Shown here: piece after piece, positions 43,837 through 53,400 of the stretch
How the letters are laid out: the number at the start of each line of letters is the position of its first letter
Position numbering within the stretch: the stretch's first letter is position 1
Origin: CAZCTC01 sp964501335
GTDB lineage: Bacteria > Chloroflexota > Anaerolineae > B4-G1 > SLSP01
Length of the DNA stretch: 64,000 bases
Assembly (NCBI GenBank): GCA_964501335.1
Contig: CAZCTC010000024.1
Location: forward strand, 33,841-97,840
Direction: 5' to 3'
Notes under the pieces: generated by a model
What the model saw: only the letters and a program-made list of their open reading frames with translations
The model's database searches: none
Told to the model about the DNA's origin: nothing
Position numbers and translations under genes: made by a program

Positions 43837-44910
43837 ATGAATCACGAACTTTTCCATAACCTTCCAAAAACCCGAATTACCGAACTGGTCGATCAAGCCG
43901 GCGCCCATGTCTGCATCCTCCCCCTGAAAGGCACTCGCCGCTGGTTTAAGCTGGAATATCCCGAACTCTCAGTCCAACATTCTCCCACCGCCTATCTCAA
44001 CGCCATCGCCCAACGCTCCATAGAAATCTACCAAATGATATTTGAACATGGAATTCAAACCCTGCTCTCTCCAGCCCTCTCGCCCGACCTTATGTTCCGG
44101 GGCCCTGAATATATGCAAATCGCGGCCGACGCTTTCTCCAGCCTGGTCTCTCACCCGGCTTTTCTGGAGTTCTACGAACGTCACGAAGTCCGAGTACGCT
44201 TTTATGGAGATTATCACCGCTACCTGGATGACACCCCTTATGCTTATCTTTGCGACCAGTTCGATCAACTCACCCAACAAACGCTATCCCATCAACGTCG
44301 AAAACTTTTCTTTGGAGTCTTTGCCCATGATCCCATCCCCACCTTGATCGATCTGACCCTGCAATACTATCAACAAAACGGGCACGTCCCCAATAAACAA
44401 CAGTTGATCACCCTCTATTACGGCGAACCCGTTGAAGCCGCCAGCTTATTCATCGGCTTTGGAAAATTGCGCGCCTTTGATATGCCGCTGATTGCTACCG
44501 GGCGTGAAGATCTCTATTTCATGATCAGCCCGTCACTCTATCTCACTGAATTCCAGTTCCGCGATATCCTCTACGATCATCTCTTCGTTCGCAACCACAT
44601 CCCCATCGATCTCACCCCCGCAGAAGTCCAGGACTTACTGACCGGCGCTTCGGCCTCGGGTTCGCTGACCGCAACGGAACTCGCTCCTGAAAATCTGGAA
44701 CGATTACGCACCTTCTATCAAGCCAACCGACAACAAACTCTGGGCCTGGGAATCACGCCGATCCGTGGCATCTGGTGTCCCCAAATTCATATCCATAATT
44801 GGCCCGATCTGACAGCCCTCCATCTCCACGTTGAGGCTCGTCCTCCCCACCCTCCGCCCCCAGCCCAGTCAAGCCTTTACTGGGGGCCGGAAATTTCAGA
44901 AGAGAGTTGA
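43837..44910 (+). CDS. Rv3378c-like diterpene synthase (cis-prenyltransferase fold)
   Basis: 357 residues; AAAGGA upstream of ATG 43837. Segments match what I recall of M. tuberculosis Rv3378c (tuberculosinol/tuberculosinyl-adenosine synthase) in order: GTRRWFKLE, FEHGIQTLLSP, VRVRFYGDYHRYL, LFFGVFAHD, LYYGEPVEAASLFIGFG, FDMPLIATGREDLYF, YLTEFQFRDILYDHLFVRNH. These enzymes remove diphosphate from a cyclised C20 substrate. The position equal to the important Asp of Rv3378c (in FPFDGTRRWF) is Lys31 here (LPLKGTRRWF). The C-terminal tail of about 50 residues is extra. The following gene encodes the class II cyclase that would supply the substrate. Substrate and product are inferred. Confidence 0.9.
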   Translation: MNHELFHNLPKTRITELVDQAGAHVCILPLKGTRRWFKLEYPELSVQHSPTAYLNAIAQRSIEIYQMIFEHGIQTLLSPALSPDLMFRGPEYMQIAADAFSSLVSHPAFLEFYERHEVRVRFYGDYHRYLDDTPYAYLCDQFDQLTQQTLSHQRRKLFFGVFAHDPIPTLIDLTLQYYQQNGHVPNKQQLITLYYGEPVEAASLFIGFGKLRAFDMPLIATGREDLYFMISPSLYLTEFQFRDILYDHLFVRNHIPIDLTPAEVQDLLTGASASGSLTATELAPENLERLRTFYQANRQQTLGLGITPIRGIWCPQIHIHNWPDLTALHLHVEARPPHPPPPAQSSLYWGPEISEES

Positions 44911-44913
44911 AAA

Positions 44914-46473
44914 ATGGAATCTTTAAATATAATCTCTACCTTATTATCAGAAATCGGCCCGCAGCGCAGCCAAATCACTGAAACTGCCTACGACACCTCC
45001 TGGATCGCTCAACTGGGAGAATTGGACCCCGAACTCAGTGCGCATGCCATCGAATGGCTGCGGGAACATCAACTCCCCGACGGCAGCTGGGGCGCGCCGC
45101 GCCCGCATTATCATCACGATCGGTTGATCTGCACGCTCGGTGCCCTGACTGCCCTGACCCGGCTGGAACATCCCTGTGATCAGACCCGCATCGAACGGGG
45201 ACGCCAGTCTCTGGAACCGGAATTGCGAAATCTGCCCAATGACCCCTGCGGAGAAACCATCGGCTTTGAAGTCCTCGTCCCCCCCTTGCTCCTTTCAGCC
45301 GGCGCGCTGGAAACCTTACAAAAAGTCCAAACCGACAAACGCGATATCCTGGCCCATATCATCCGCAAACGCAGTGCCAAACTGGCCACATTACCGCGCA
45401 ACATGATTAATCGCTTCATCACAGTAGCCCACTCCGCTGAAATGGCCGGCCTGGATGGACAACACTTGCTGGATATCGATAACCTCCAGGAAGTCAACGG
45501 ATCCATCGGCCACAGTCCTTCCGCCACCGCCTATTTCACCCTCTACACCCGCTACGGCAATCTTCCCGCCCTGCAATATCTGCAAAAAACCGTTCGCCGG
45601 CTGGCTTCCGGCGGAGCCCCCGTCATCGCCCCCACCGATGTATTTGAAACCACCTGGGTCCTTTACAACCTCACCCTGGCCGGGCCCCTGGAGCCGCAAT
45701 ACCAGCCCCGTTATCGCGAACTGCTGGACTTTCTCTATCGCACCTGGGCCCCCGGCCTGGGCATCCCCCAGGCGTCTCAATATACGCCCCGCGACAGCGA
45801 TGATTCCGGCCTGGTCTATACGCTCCTTACCCCTCACGGATATACCCTGGATATTGAAGCCCTTTTCCATTATGAGAGCCCGGGCCATTTTCGCTGTTTC
45901 GTCGTTGAATCCAATCCCTCCATCAGCGCCAATGTCCATGTCCTGAATGCCCTGCGCATCGCCGGCTATCCGCTAAGCCACCCCACCGTCCAAAAAATCC
46001 TGCGCTTCCTCGAACGCACCCGTACCCCGCGCCCGTTCTGGTTTGATAAATGGCACACCTCCCCTTACTACCCCACCAGCCACACGATCATCACCTGCAC
46101 CGGTTACGACAATAATTTCATCCAGTCCAGCATCAACTGGTTGCTGGAAACCCAGCGCCCGGAAGGTGCCTGGGGCTACTACATGCCCACCGCCGAAGAA
46201 ACCGCCTATGTCCTGCAGGCCCTCTTTACCTGGAAACGGGCCGGCAATTCCGTTCCTCCTGACGTACTCCACCGGGGAGTCAACTGGTTGGCACAACATC
46301 AAAATGGCGCTTATCCCCCCCTCTGGATCGGCAAGGCGCTCTATTGCCCGATCTACGTCGTCCAATCCGCCATTGCCGGCACCCTGCGCATGGCCGAAAT
46401 CGAAGGAATAAAAAGTGCAAAAGGAGTCACGCTCTCAAATGCAACCCCATCGCTTTCCCATCCACGAAATTGA
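44914..46473 (+). CDS. Class II (type B) diterpene cyclase
   Basis: 519 residues, starting 3 bases after the previous stop. The class II acid motif DSDD is at about 294-297 (YTPRDSDDSGLVY). QW-type repeats are seen at the N-terminus (AIEWLREHQLPDGSWG) and near the C-terminus (WLLETQRPEGAWGYY), as in squalene-hopene-type alpha-barrel folds. A length of about 500 residues without a class I domain matches M. tuberculosis Rv3377c and the Herpetosiphon cyclase. It would protonate GGPP to a bicyclic halimane- or clerodane-type diphosphate. It pairs with the Rv3378c-like gene. No GGPP synthase is in the window. The end overlaps the kinase gene. Confidence 0.92.
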   Translation: MESLNIISTLLSEIGPQRSQITETAYDTSWIAQLGELDPELSAHAIEWLREHQLPDGSWGAPRPHYHHDRLICTLGALTALTRLEHPCDQTRIERGRQSLEPELRNLPNDPCGETIGFEVLVPPLLLSAGALETLQKVQTDKRDILAHIIRKRSAKLATLPRNMINRFITVAHSAEMAGLDGQHLLDIDNLQEVNGSIGHSPSATAYFTLYTRYGNLPALQYLQKTVRRLASGGAPVIAPTDVFETTWVLYNLTLAGPLEPQYQPRYRELLDFLYRTWAPGLGIPQASQYTPRDSDDSGLVYTLLTPHGYTLDIEALFHYESPGHFRCFVVESNPSISANVHVLNALRIAGYPLSHPTVQKILRFLERTRTPRPFWFDKWHTSPYYPTSHTIITCTGYDNNFIQSSINWLLETQRPEGAWGYYMPTAEETAYVLQALFTWKRAGNSVPPDVLHRGVNWLAQHQNGAYPPLWIGKALYCPIYVVQSAIAGTLRMAEIEGIKSAKGVTLSNATPSLSHPRN

Positions 46474-47821
46474 TTCCGACGAAGCCCGCCGGACTAAACT
46501 GCTGAACATCCTGCTCCAATGGTTTGCCGGAATCACCATCATCGGACTGATTTGGGGCACCCTTTATACGCAAAGCGGTGCCCCAGACATCAACCCGAAT
46601 TTTGTCCCCAACCTCAAGGTCATGTTGCTGGGCATCCTGCTCACCTATCTGATCAACTTAACCGGAAAAGTACGCCTGGCCGGTGGCGTCTTCCTGACTT
46701 TACTCATCATCGTGCTCTTTATCACCGATTCGCCGCTCCAACTGATCCAGGGGCGGGCCCTCTTTTTGCTCACCATCCCCATCCTCTGCGCCAGCGCCCT
46801 GCTCTGGCCTTCCGCCAGCTTCCTGGTCACCGCCATCATCGCAATCGGTCAGATTGGCCTGGCTTTTCATATCGGGTTACCCCCCAATTTCGTCGCCATT
46901 TTAGGGTTTACCATCCTGGCGCTGATCTCCTGGCGTTCCGCCCGCGGCCTGGAAGATACCCTCCAGGAACTGCGCACCATCAACCGGCAACTCGACCAAC
47001 GGATCGCCGAACGCACCCGAGACCTTACCGAAGCCAACCGCCAGCTCGCCGCAGCCTGCGACCAGCTCAAAGAGGTGGACGGTCTGAAATCCAGCTTTAT
47101 CTCCATGGTCTCCCACGAGCTGCGCACCCCCCTCAACGCCATCCAGGGATTCGCCGAAATGCTCCAGGCTGAAATCTACGGGCCGGTGACAGCAAGACAG
47201 GAACAGGCCTTGAAACGGATCATTATTAATACCGAACAGCTGTTGGTCATCGTCAACGATCTGTTGGATCAGGCCCGCATCGAGGCCGGACAGCTCAAAC
47301 TCTATCCCGCCCCCTTCTCTCCTGCCGAATTTGTCCACGATATTTCCAGCACCCTGAACGATATGGCCGAAAACAAAGGGCTCCGGCTCAAAACCCGGAT
47401 CACCCCGGCAGTCCCCCCGCTTCTGTATGGAGATCGCCAGCGACTGCACCAAATCGCCCTCAACCTGGTCAATAACGCCATCAAATTCACCGACCAGGGC
47501 TGGATAGAGGTCTCCCTCGATCGGCCCAGCGCCACCCAGTGGACCCTGGCCGTCTCCGACAGCGGTCCGGGCATTCCCGCCGAAGCTCAAACTTATATCT
47601 TTGATCCCTTTCGGCAACTCGACAGCTCCAACACCCGCCGCCATTCCGGAACGGGACTGGGATTAGCCATTGTCCAACGTCTGGTCACCCTGATGCAGGG
47701 AACCATCGCACTGAAAAGTGAAGTCGGCAAGGGCAGCACCTTCACTATCGTCTTACCGCTCTCCACCCAGCAGGAGGAAATAAATTATGTCCCCCCATCG
47801 AGCTTTGATCATCGAAGATAA
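46439..47821 (+). CDS. Membrane sensor histidine kinase
   Basis: 460 residues from ATG 46439; a GTG at 46415 with GAAGGA upstream is an alternative. Either start lies within the cyclase gene, so translation is coupled. About six membrane helices to residue about 180 form the sensor (no extracellular domain), then a coiled coil (RTRDLTEANRQLAAACDQL), HisKA with phospho-His in SMVSHELRTPLNAIQGF, HATPase with NLVNNAIKFTDQG (N-box), SDSGPGIPAEA (G1) and GTGLGLAIVQRL (G2). All motifs are intact. The receiver gene overlaps its end. The sensor probably responds to a membrane or lipid signal. Confidence 0.93.
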   Translation: MQPHRFPIHEIDSDEARRTKLLNILLQWFAGITIIGLIWGTLYTQSGAPDINPNFVPNLKVMLLGILLTYLINLTGKVRLAGGVFLTLLIIVLFITDSPLQLIQGRALFLLTIPILCASALLWPSASFLVTAIIAIGQIGLAFHIGLPPNFVAILGFTILALISWRSARGLEDTLQELRTINRQLDQRIAERTRDLTEANRQLAAACDQLKEVDGLKSSFISMVSHELRTPLNAIQGFAEMLQAEIYGPVTARQEQALKRIIINTEQLLVIVNDLLDQARIEAGQLKLYPAPFSPAEFVHDISSTLNDMAENKGLRLKTRITPAVPPLLYGDRQRLHQIALNLVNNAIKFTDQGWIEVSLDRPSATQWTLAVSDSGPGIPAEAQTYIFDPFRQLDSSNTRRHSGTGLGLAIVQRLVTLMQGTIALKSEVGKGSTFTIVLPLSTQQEEINYVPPSSFDHRR

Positions 47822-48161
47822 TGCCGATCTGGCCACGATTTTTGCCGAAGCCTTGAAAGCCGCCGGTTTTACCACCAGCATCGTCCAGGACGGCGGCCAG
47901 GCGATGGCCCAATTGCTGGAACTCCTTCCTAGCGTCATCATCCTGGATCTTCATCTACCGCAAATTTCAGGGCAGGAAATCCTGGAACAAATCCGGGCTC
48001 ATCCGCAACTGCACCGCAGCCGGGTCATCATCGCCACAGCCGACGCCGGATTGAGCGAAGAACTCCCCCCGCAGGCGGATCTGATCCTCCTCAAACCCAT
48101 CAGTTTCATTCAACTCGCCACCCTCGCCACTCGCCTGCATGCCACCCTGGGAAATAAATAA
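47787..48161 (+). CDS. Single-domain CheY-like response regulator
   Basis: 124 residues; AGGAGG about 8 bases upstream of ATG 47787, overlapping the kinase by 35 bases. Receiver features: acidic pair IEDNADL (about 9-12), phospho-Asp in VIILDLHLP (about 53), Thr/Ser switch replaced by IIATADAG, and Lys in LLKPISF. There is no output domain, so it may act as an adaptor or phosphate sink. It is the natural partner of the 46439 kinase. Confidence 0.93.
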   Translation: MSPHRALIIEDNADLATIFAEALKAAGFTTSIVQDGGQAMAQLLELLPSVIILDLHLPQISGQEILEQIRAHPQLHRSRVIIATADAGLSEELPPQADLILLKPISFIQLATLATRLHATLGNK

Positions 48162-48249
48162 CCGGGTTGAATTTCAAAAAATAGCAACCTGTAGTAACAT
48201 TCGTCAGCCCGAATCCCTTAACTGAAATTCACACCGACAGGAGGAAGTC

Positions 48250-49686
48250 ATGCTATATCCCCCTACCCGTCTATCCCGAATTCTTCGCACAGTCTGGCCG
48301 GCCGCTCTGACACTTACGCTCCTGGCCTGCAACCTGGCAGGCACCCCCATGGGAGCCCCGACAGAAAGCAGTGGTTCCAATAATCCCCCCGGCACCACGC
48401 CGATAGCCCGGGAGGAAACGCCCTTACCGTTCACGCCGCAGCCGCCCGATACGGCCGTCGGCCCCGCCTGCTTGAGCGGCAGTTCTTCCGGAGTTTCCTG
48501 CCTGACCGATGCCGGCTGGAAAACTTACACCCGCGAAAATTCCTCGCTCTCCTCAAATACGGTCATTGCCATCAACCCCGGCCCGCAACACTCGCTCTAT
48601 TTTCTCAATTACCAGGGCCTGGACGGCTTCGATGCCCAAGAGAGCTGGATGACCTATGGCAGCGGCTGGGGAATCAATTCCCCCTCCGCCTTCAGCATCG
48701 CTTCCAACAACAGGATCTGGGTCACTCACTTTAAAGGCGTCAGCTATTTCAACGATCAAACCTGGACCACCGTCCCGGCCGCAGAGCTCTCCATCGACCT
48801 CCCTGAAAACATACTGGTCAACGATGTCGCCGCCGCCCCCAATGGACAGGCCTGGGTGATTACGGCCGCCAGCATAGCCCACTTCACGGAAGAACGCTGG
48901 GAAATCTATCAAAAAGGCCATGGCTTTGACCAGGACCTCTATTTCACAGCCATCGCCCTGGATTCCCAGGCGCAACCCTGGATAACCTGCAATCAAGGCA
49001 TGGTCTCTTACCAGGATGGAAAGTGGAAATTCTTTCCCAACAACGACATTACGATGGCCAAAGATATCGTCGTGGACCGCGAAGATCGCATCTGGGTCGC
49101 CTCGTTCAGCCAGGGGATCTACCGCTTCGACGGTCTCAACTGGAAAAATTTCACGACCGAAAACAGCGGCTTGATCAGCAACAATATCCGCTCCCTGGCG
49201 ACAGACTCCCGCAATCGGATCTGGGTCGGCACCGATTGGGGAATCAGCATTCTGGACGGAGAAACCTGGCATACCTATCAAATGCACACCAGCGACCTCG
49301 CCACCAACGAAATCCAGGCGCTGGGCATCGTCGGCAGCGGCCCGGATTCCCTTCCTGAACCCCAAACCCGAGAACCCGGTGAATTGAGCGGCAACCTCCG
49401 GGAGAACGGGCAACCCCTGGCCGACGTCCCGGTCAAACTCTGCGTCGGATACCCCGGGCTGATCATCGCCCACGATCCCTGCGCCGACTATCCCCTTGAT
49501 TTGAGCACGAAAACCGACGCCGAAGGACATTTTACCGTCACCGATATTCCCCGCGGATTCTACACGATCATGGTCAATTCTCCGATCCAGGGATGGATAG
49601 CCGCACGTAACGAGTACAAACTACCCACCCGAATCCTGATCGAAGCCGGTCAGAAAAAAGATATGGGCGACATCGCCTTAGATTAA
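48250..49686 (+). CDS. Lipoprotein with two-component-sensor-type propeller and carboxypeptidase-regulatory domain
   Basis: 478 residues; AGGAGG before ATG 48250. Signal peptide with lipobox TLLAC (Cys about 27). A Pro/Thr-rich segment follows. Then come propeller repeats of the Reg_prop kind, each with a WxxYxxxxSxLxxNxIxxI-like line or RIWVxTxxGxSxxxxxxW (NRIWVTHFKGVSYFNDQTW, DRIWVASFSQGIYRFDGLNW, NRIWVGTDWGISILDGETW), seen as about six blades. The C-terminal 100 residues are a CarboxypepD_reg-like beta sandwich (GNLRENGQPLADVPVKLC). It sits on the outer face of the membrane. The role is unknown. Confidence 0.87.
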   Translation: MLYPPTRLSRILRTVWPAALTLTLLACNLAGTPMGAPTESSGSNNPPGTTPIAREETPLPFTPQPPDTAVGPACLSGSSSGVSCLTDAGWKTYTRENSSLSSNTVIAINPGPQHSLYFLNYQGLDGFDAQESWMTYGSGWGINSPSAFSIASNNRIWVTHFKGVSYFNDQTWTTVPAAELSIDLPENILVNDVAAAPNGQAWVITAASIAHFTEERWEIYQKGHGFDQDLYFTAIALDSQAQPWITCNQGMVSYQDGKWKFFPNNDITMAKDIVVDREDRIWVASFSQGIYRFDGLNWKNFTTENSGLISNNIRSLATDSRNRIWVGTDWGISILDGETWHTYQMHTSDLATNEIQALGIVGSGPDSLPEPQTREPGELSGNLRENGQPLADVPVKLCVGYPGLIIAHDPCADYPLDLSTKTDAEGHFTVTDIPRGFYTIMVNSPIQGWIAARNEYKLPTRILIEAGQKKDMGDIALD

Positions 49687-49854
49687 TTCAAGTTGCCGCC
49701 CCGCCAAGTTCCGATTGCAATTCAGCCGCCGGTAGGGCTGCCCAAAAAGAAAAAACGCAGTACCGCATAATTCACTCAGATTTCACCGCAAAGGCGCCGG
49801 GGGCGCAGAAAAAAAACGACCTGTGCAGTTGTTTATGAGTGGGGATTAAAAACG

Positions 49855-50130
49855 GTTTTTGCGTCCCGCAAAAGGTTTTTGTCTGGCTTGAAGCGCCGCG
49901 CTGGATGGGGGGAGAGAGTTTTTTTGTTTATGTTTTCGCGGGCTTCAGAAAGCCCGCGAAAACATAAGCTTTTTTCCCAGACTAACCGCACAGGTCGAAA
50001 AAAAAGCTCGTGTTTTTGCGTGCATAAAAATGCGCGCAAAAACACGAACAAAAAACTCTCTCTGCCTGCTTCGCACAGCGCGTCGCTTTTTACCAACCCA
50101 AAGCCTTTTGCGGAACGTTAAAAACAAACC
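49855..50130. repeat. Head-to-head pair of variable-stem hairpin elements
   Basis: The minus-orientation copy (49855-49995) has stem 49928-49945 with 49950-49967 (TTATGTTTTCGCGGGCTT, loop CAGA). The plus-orientation copy (49985-50130) has stem 50008-50025 with 50030-50047 (TCGTGTTTTTGCGTGCAT, loop AAAA). They share the outer motif CTAACCGCACAGGTCG. Remaining bases to 50414 hold TGTCGACTGTATGCTGTC and an A/T-rich leader; there is no gene there. Confidence 0.88.
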
Positions 50131-50414
50131 TAAGCCCTGGAAAATCAACATTGGGATGCCGTCTCTGAAAACAGCGGAGTTACTTTTGCGGTACTGCGAA
50201 AACATAGACAAAAAGACTCCCCCCCATCCTGCCCGCTGTCGACTGTATGCTGTCTACTTCCCTTCATTAATTGCTCTTTAATCGGAATGTGCTAAACTTA
50301 CACCATGGATTAAAGGTACCTCTCCAAAAAAACGATTTCATGTCAAGTTATTCAGACCTGCAACCATCTGAGCCGTTGAACTCCTCACCACTTAATTCAG
50401 AGGGAGGTCGACAC

Positions 50415-53400
50415 TTGTTTGCTACATTGCGGGCCAAACTCCTTCTGATCACCGCCGTCACATCCCTGGCCATGCTGATCCTGCTGCAAATTTCAGTCAG
50501 CCGCATCCTCCTCGATCGCTTCAACCAGTTAGAAGAAGAAAATGTAGCCCAGGATATTCACCGGGCTCAGAACGAACTACAAGACAGTTATGCAGAACTC
50601 AGCAACACCCTTTTCGATTATGCCGTCTGGGATGAAACCTACAATTACATGCAAACCCGCGACCCTTCATACATCGAATCCAACTACACCTCCCTGACCT
50701 TCAGCGAAAACCGAATTAATCTGTTGTTGATTCTGGATAACAAAAACCGACCCGTTTTCAGCCGCGCTTATAACCTGGACGCCAACCAGGAAATTCCCTT
50801 TCCAGAACGCTGGTTGAGCATCCTGATCAGCAAGGAACCCTACATCCATCCCCTCACCCCCCAAACCGACGATGCCTGGGGCCTGCTCATGCTCCCGGAA
50901 GGCCCGATGATGATCGCCATCCATGATATCGTCAACAGCGACAAAAAAGGCCCCGGGCGGGGACTCTTCATCATTGGCCGCTTTCTGGATTCCAACGAAG
51001 TGGCCACCCTCGCCAACAAAAGCCAGGTTTCCATGACCATCCGCCGCATTGACATTGCCCAGGACGGCCTCCAGGATCCGAGAATCAAAAAAGCCCAGGA
51101 GCTTTTAAGCAGCGATCCCCAACTCCCCTACATCATTGAACCCCTCGACGAAAATATAATTGCCGGCTACACCCTGCTCCGCGACATCGACAACAACCCC
51201 GCCCTGATTATGCGGGTAGACATTCCCCGCGACCTCTATCACCACGGGCAAACCAGCGTCAACTATCTCACCCTCGCCATCATCGTCGTCACCATCATCC
51301 TCGGCGGCGCCATCCTCTTCCTCCAGGAACGCGTCGTCCTCTCCCGCATCAATCAATTGCGCCTGGGCATCCATGAAGTATCCGAATTGGGCGCCGTCGG
51401 CGATTTCTCAGCCCGCCTGCACATCCAGGGCCACGATGAACTGCAACGGCTCTCCGATACCATCAACACCATGCTCGACACCCTGGAAAACTATCAGCAT
51501 CAACTTCTGAGCCAGAAACGGCTCTTCGAAGATCTGGTCGCCGTAGCCCATGCAACAGTGGAGCGCCCCGCCCTGGATGAAACGCTCCAAAATGCATTGA
51601 CCGTCGCCCGGACCCTCACCGATGCCGAACGCGATAGCCTCTTCCTCCTGGATGAAAACGGAGCTGTGGTTCACAGCATCCTGGCCCATGAAGAAACTCA
51701 ACCCACCCGCCGCTCCACTCTGATCGGCAAAGTGATGAGCACCGGATTGGCCGGCTGGGTCGTCCGCAATCGCCAACCGGCCCTGGTCCATGATACCGAC
51801 CAGGATGAACGGTGGGTCGCCGCCCCCGACACCCCCCCCACCCGCTCCGCCCTCTCGGTCCCTATCTTCACCGGAGAACGGGTCTCAGGCATTCTTACCC
51901 TGATGCATCCCCAACCGGGACATTTCACACTCGAAAATATGCACCTCATGCAGGCCGCGGCGGATCAGATGGCGCTGGCGATCCACAACGCCCAGATCTA
52001 TGAAGAACAACGACGCCTGGCTAACCGGCAAAGCATCCTTTATCAGGTCCTGCGCACGGTCGGAGATCACCTGAATCCCGAATCCGTCGCCCACATTGCC
52101 GTAGAAACCGTCGCCAACCTGACCCGTTGGCCCATCGTGACCGTCCTTCTCATCGACGACATGACCACCCACCTCAACATCCATGCCAGCGCCGGCGCCA
52201 TTGCGCTGGCGCCGGATATGCAAATCCCCATCACGGAAGGCGTGGTAGGCCGCGCCTTCCGCGACGGCACAACCCAATACATCCCGGATGTCCGCCACGA
52301 ACCCCTCTACATCCAAATCAACCAGGTCGTGGAAGGCAGCGAGGTCGCGGTCCCCCTCCGGCGCGGCAAACGCATCCTGGGCGTCCTGAACATCGAAAAC
52401 ACGCGCGCCCACGCCTTTACGCCGGAAGATATCCATATGGCCGAATCGATGGCGGATGCCATTGCCCTGGCCCTCGACAACGCCCGCACCCACAGCGGCA
52501 TCCGCCAGTATGCCGCCAACCTGAACGTCGTCTACGCTCTGGCCTGGATGATCAGCCAATCAATGGTGATCGAAGAGATGCTCCCGCGCGCCCTGCAAAC
52601 CCTGATCAGTTCGCTGGGCTTTGAAGCCGGCATCATCGGCCTGAGCAACCCCGTCACCGGCCGGATAGAAATTGTCAGTAAAGCCGGCCCGCCGGAGCTG
52701 CTCGCGCAACAGTTCCCCGCCGATGAAAATACCGATATCCTCTGCGACTATGTCCATCGTCGCCGCACCACCTTCGTCATCGGCGATATCAAAAAACAAA
52801 TCGGCGTCCTCCGTTCGCTCGAGATCGAAGCCCCCGACGTGCTCCAGCGCATCCAGACCTGGAATATGCGCGCCTACGTCGGCACCCCCCTGATCCATCA
52901 ACAACAATCGTTGGGCGCTTTCTGCCTTTTCACCCGCCAACCGCACACCTTCTCCGCCGAAGATCTGGCCTTACAAATGAGCATCGGCCAGCAAATCGCC
53001 GCGGCGGTGACCAATGCCCGGCTTTTCCATGATGTGGCCGAAGAGCGCCGCCGGCTCCAGGCGGTGATTGAAACCAGCCGCGACGGCATTATCTTCGCCG
53101 ACGGAGAGCGCGGCATCCTCGTAATCAATGCCGCCGCCGTCACCCAGCTGCAATTCCCCGGCACTCCGGAAAGCTGGATCGGCCACTCCGTTTCGGAATT
53201 TCTCATGCAACTACGCCATGTCGCCCCCGGCGCGGCCCGGCTGGCCCTGAAACAATTGCGCAATCTCCTGCAGGACCCGACCCAAAGCGTCGAAGGAGAA
53301 TTCGAAAACGCAGGCCACGCCCTGCAATGGGTCAACCTTCCGGTCCAAACCGACAGCAACACCTCCGGCCGCCTGCTCGTCCTGCACGATGTCACGGAAG

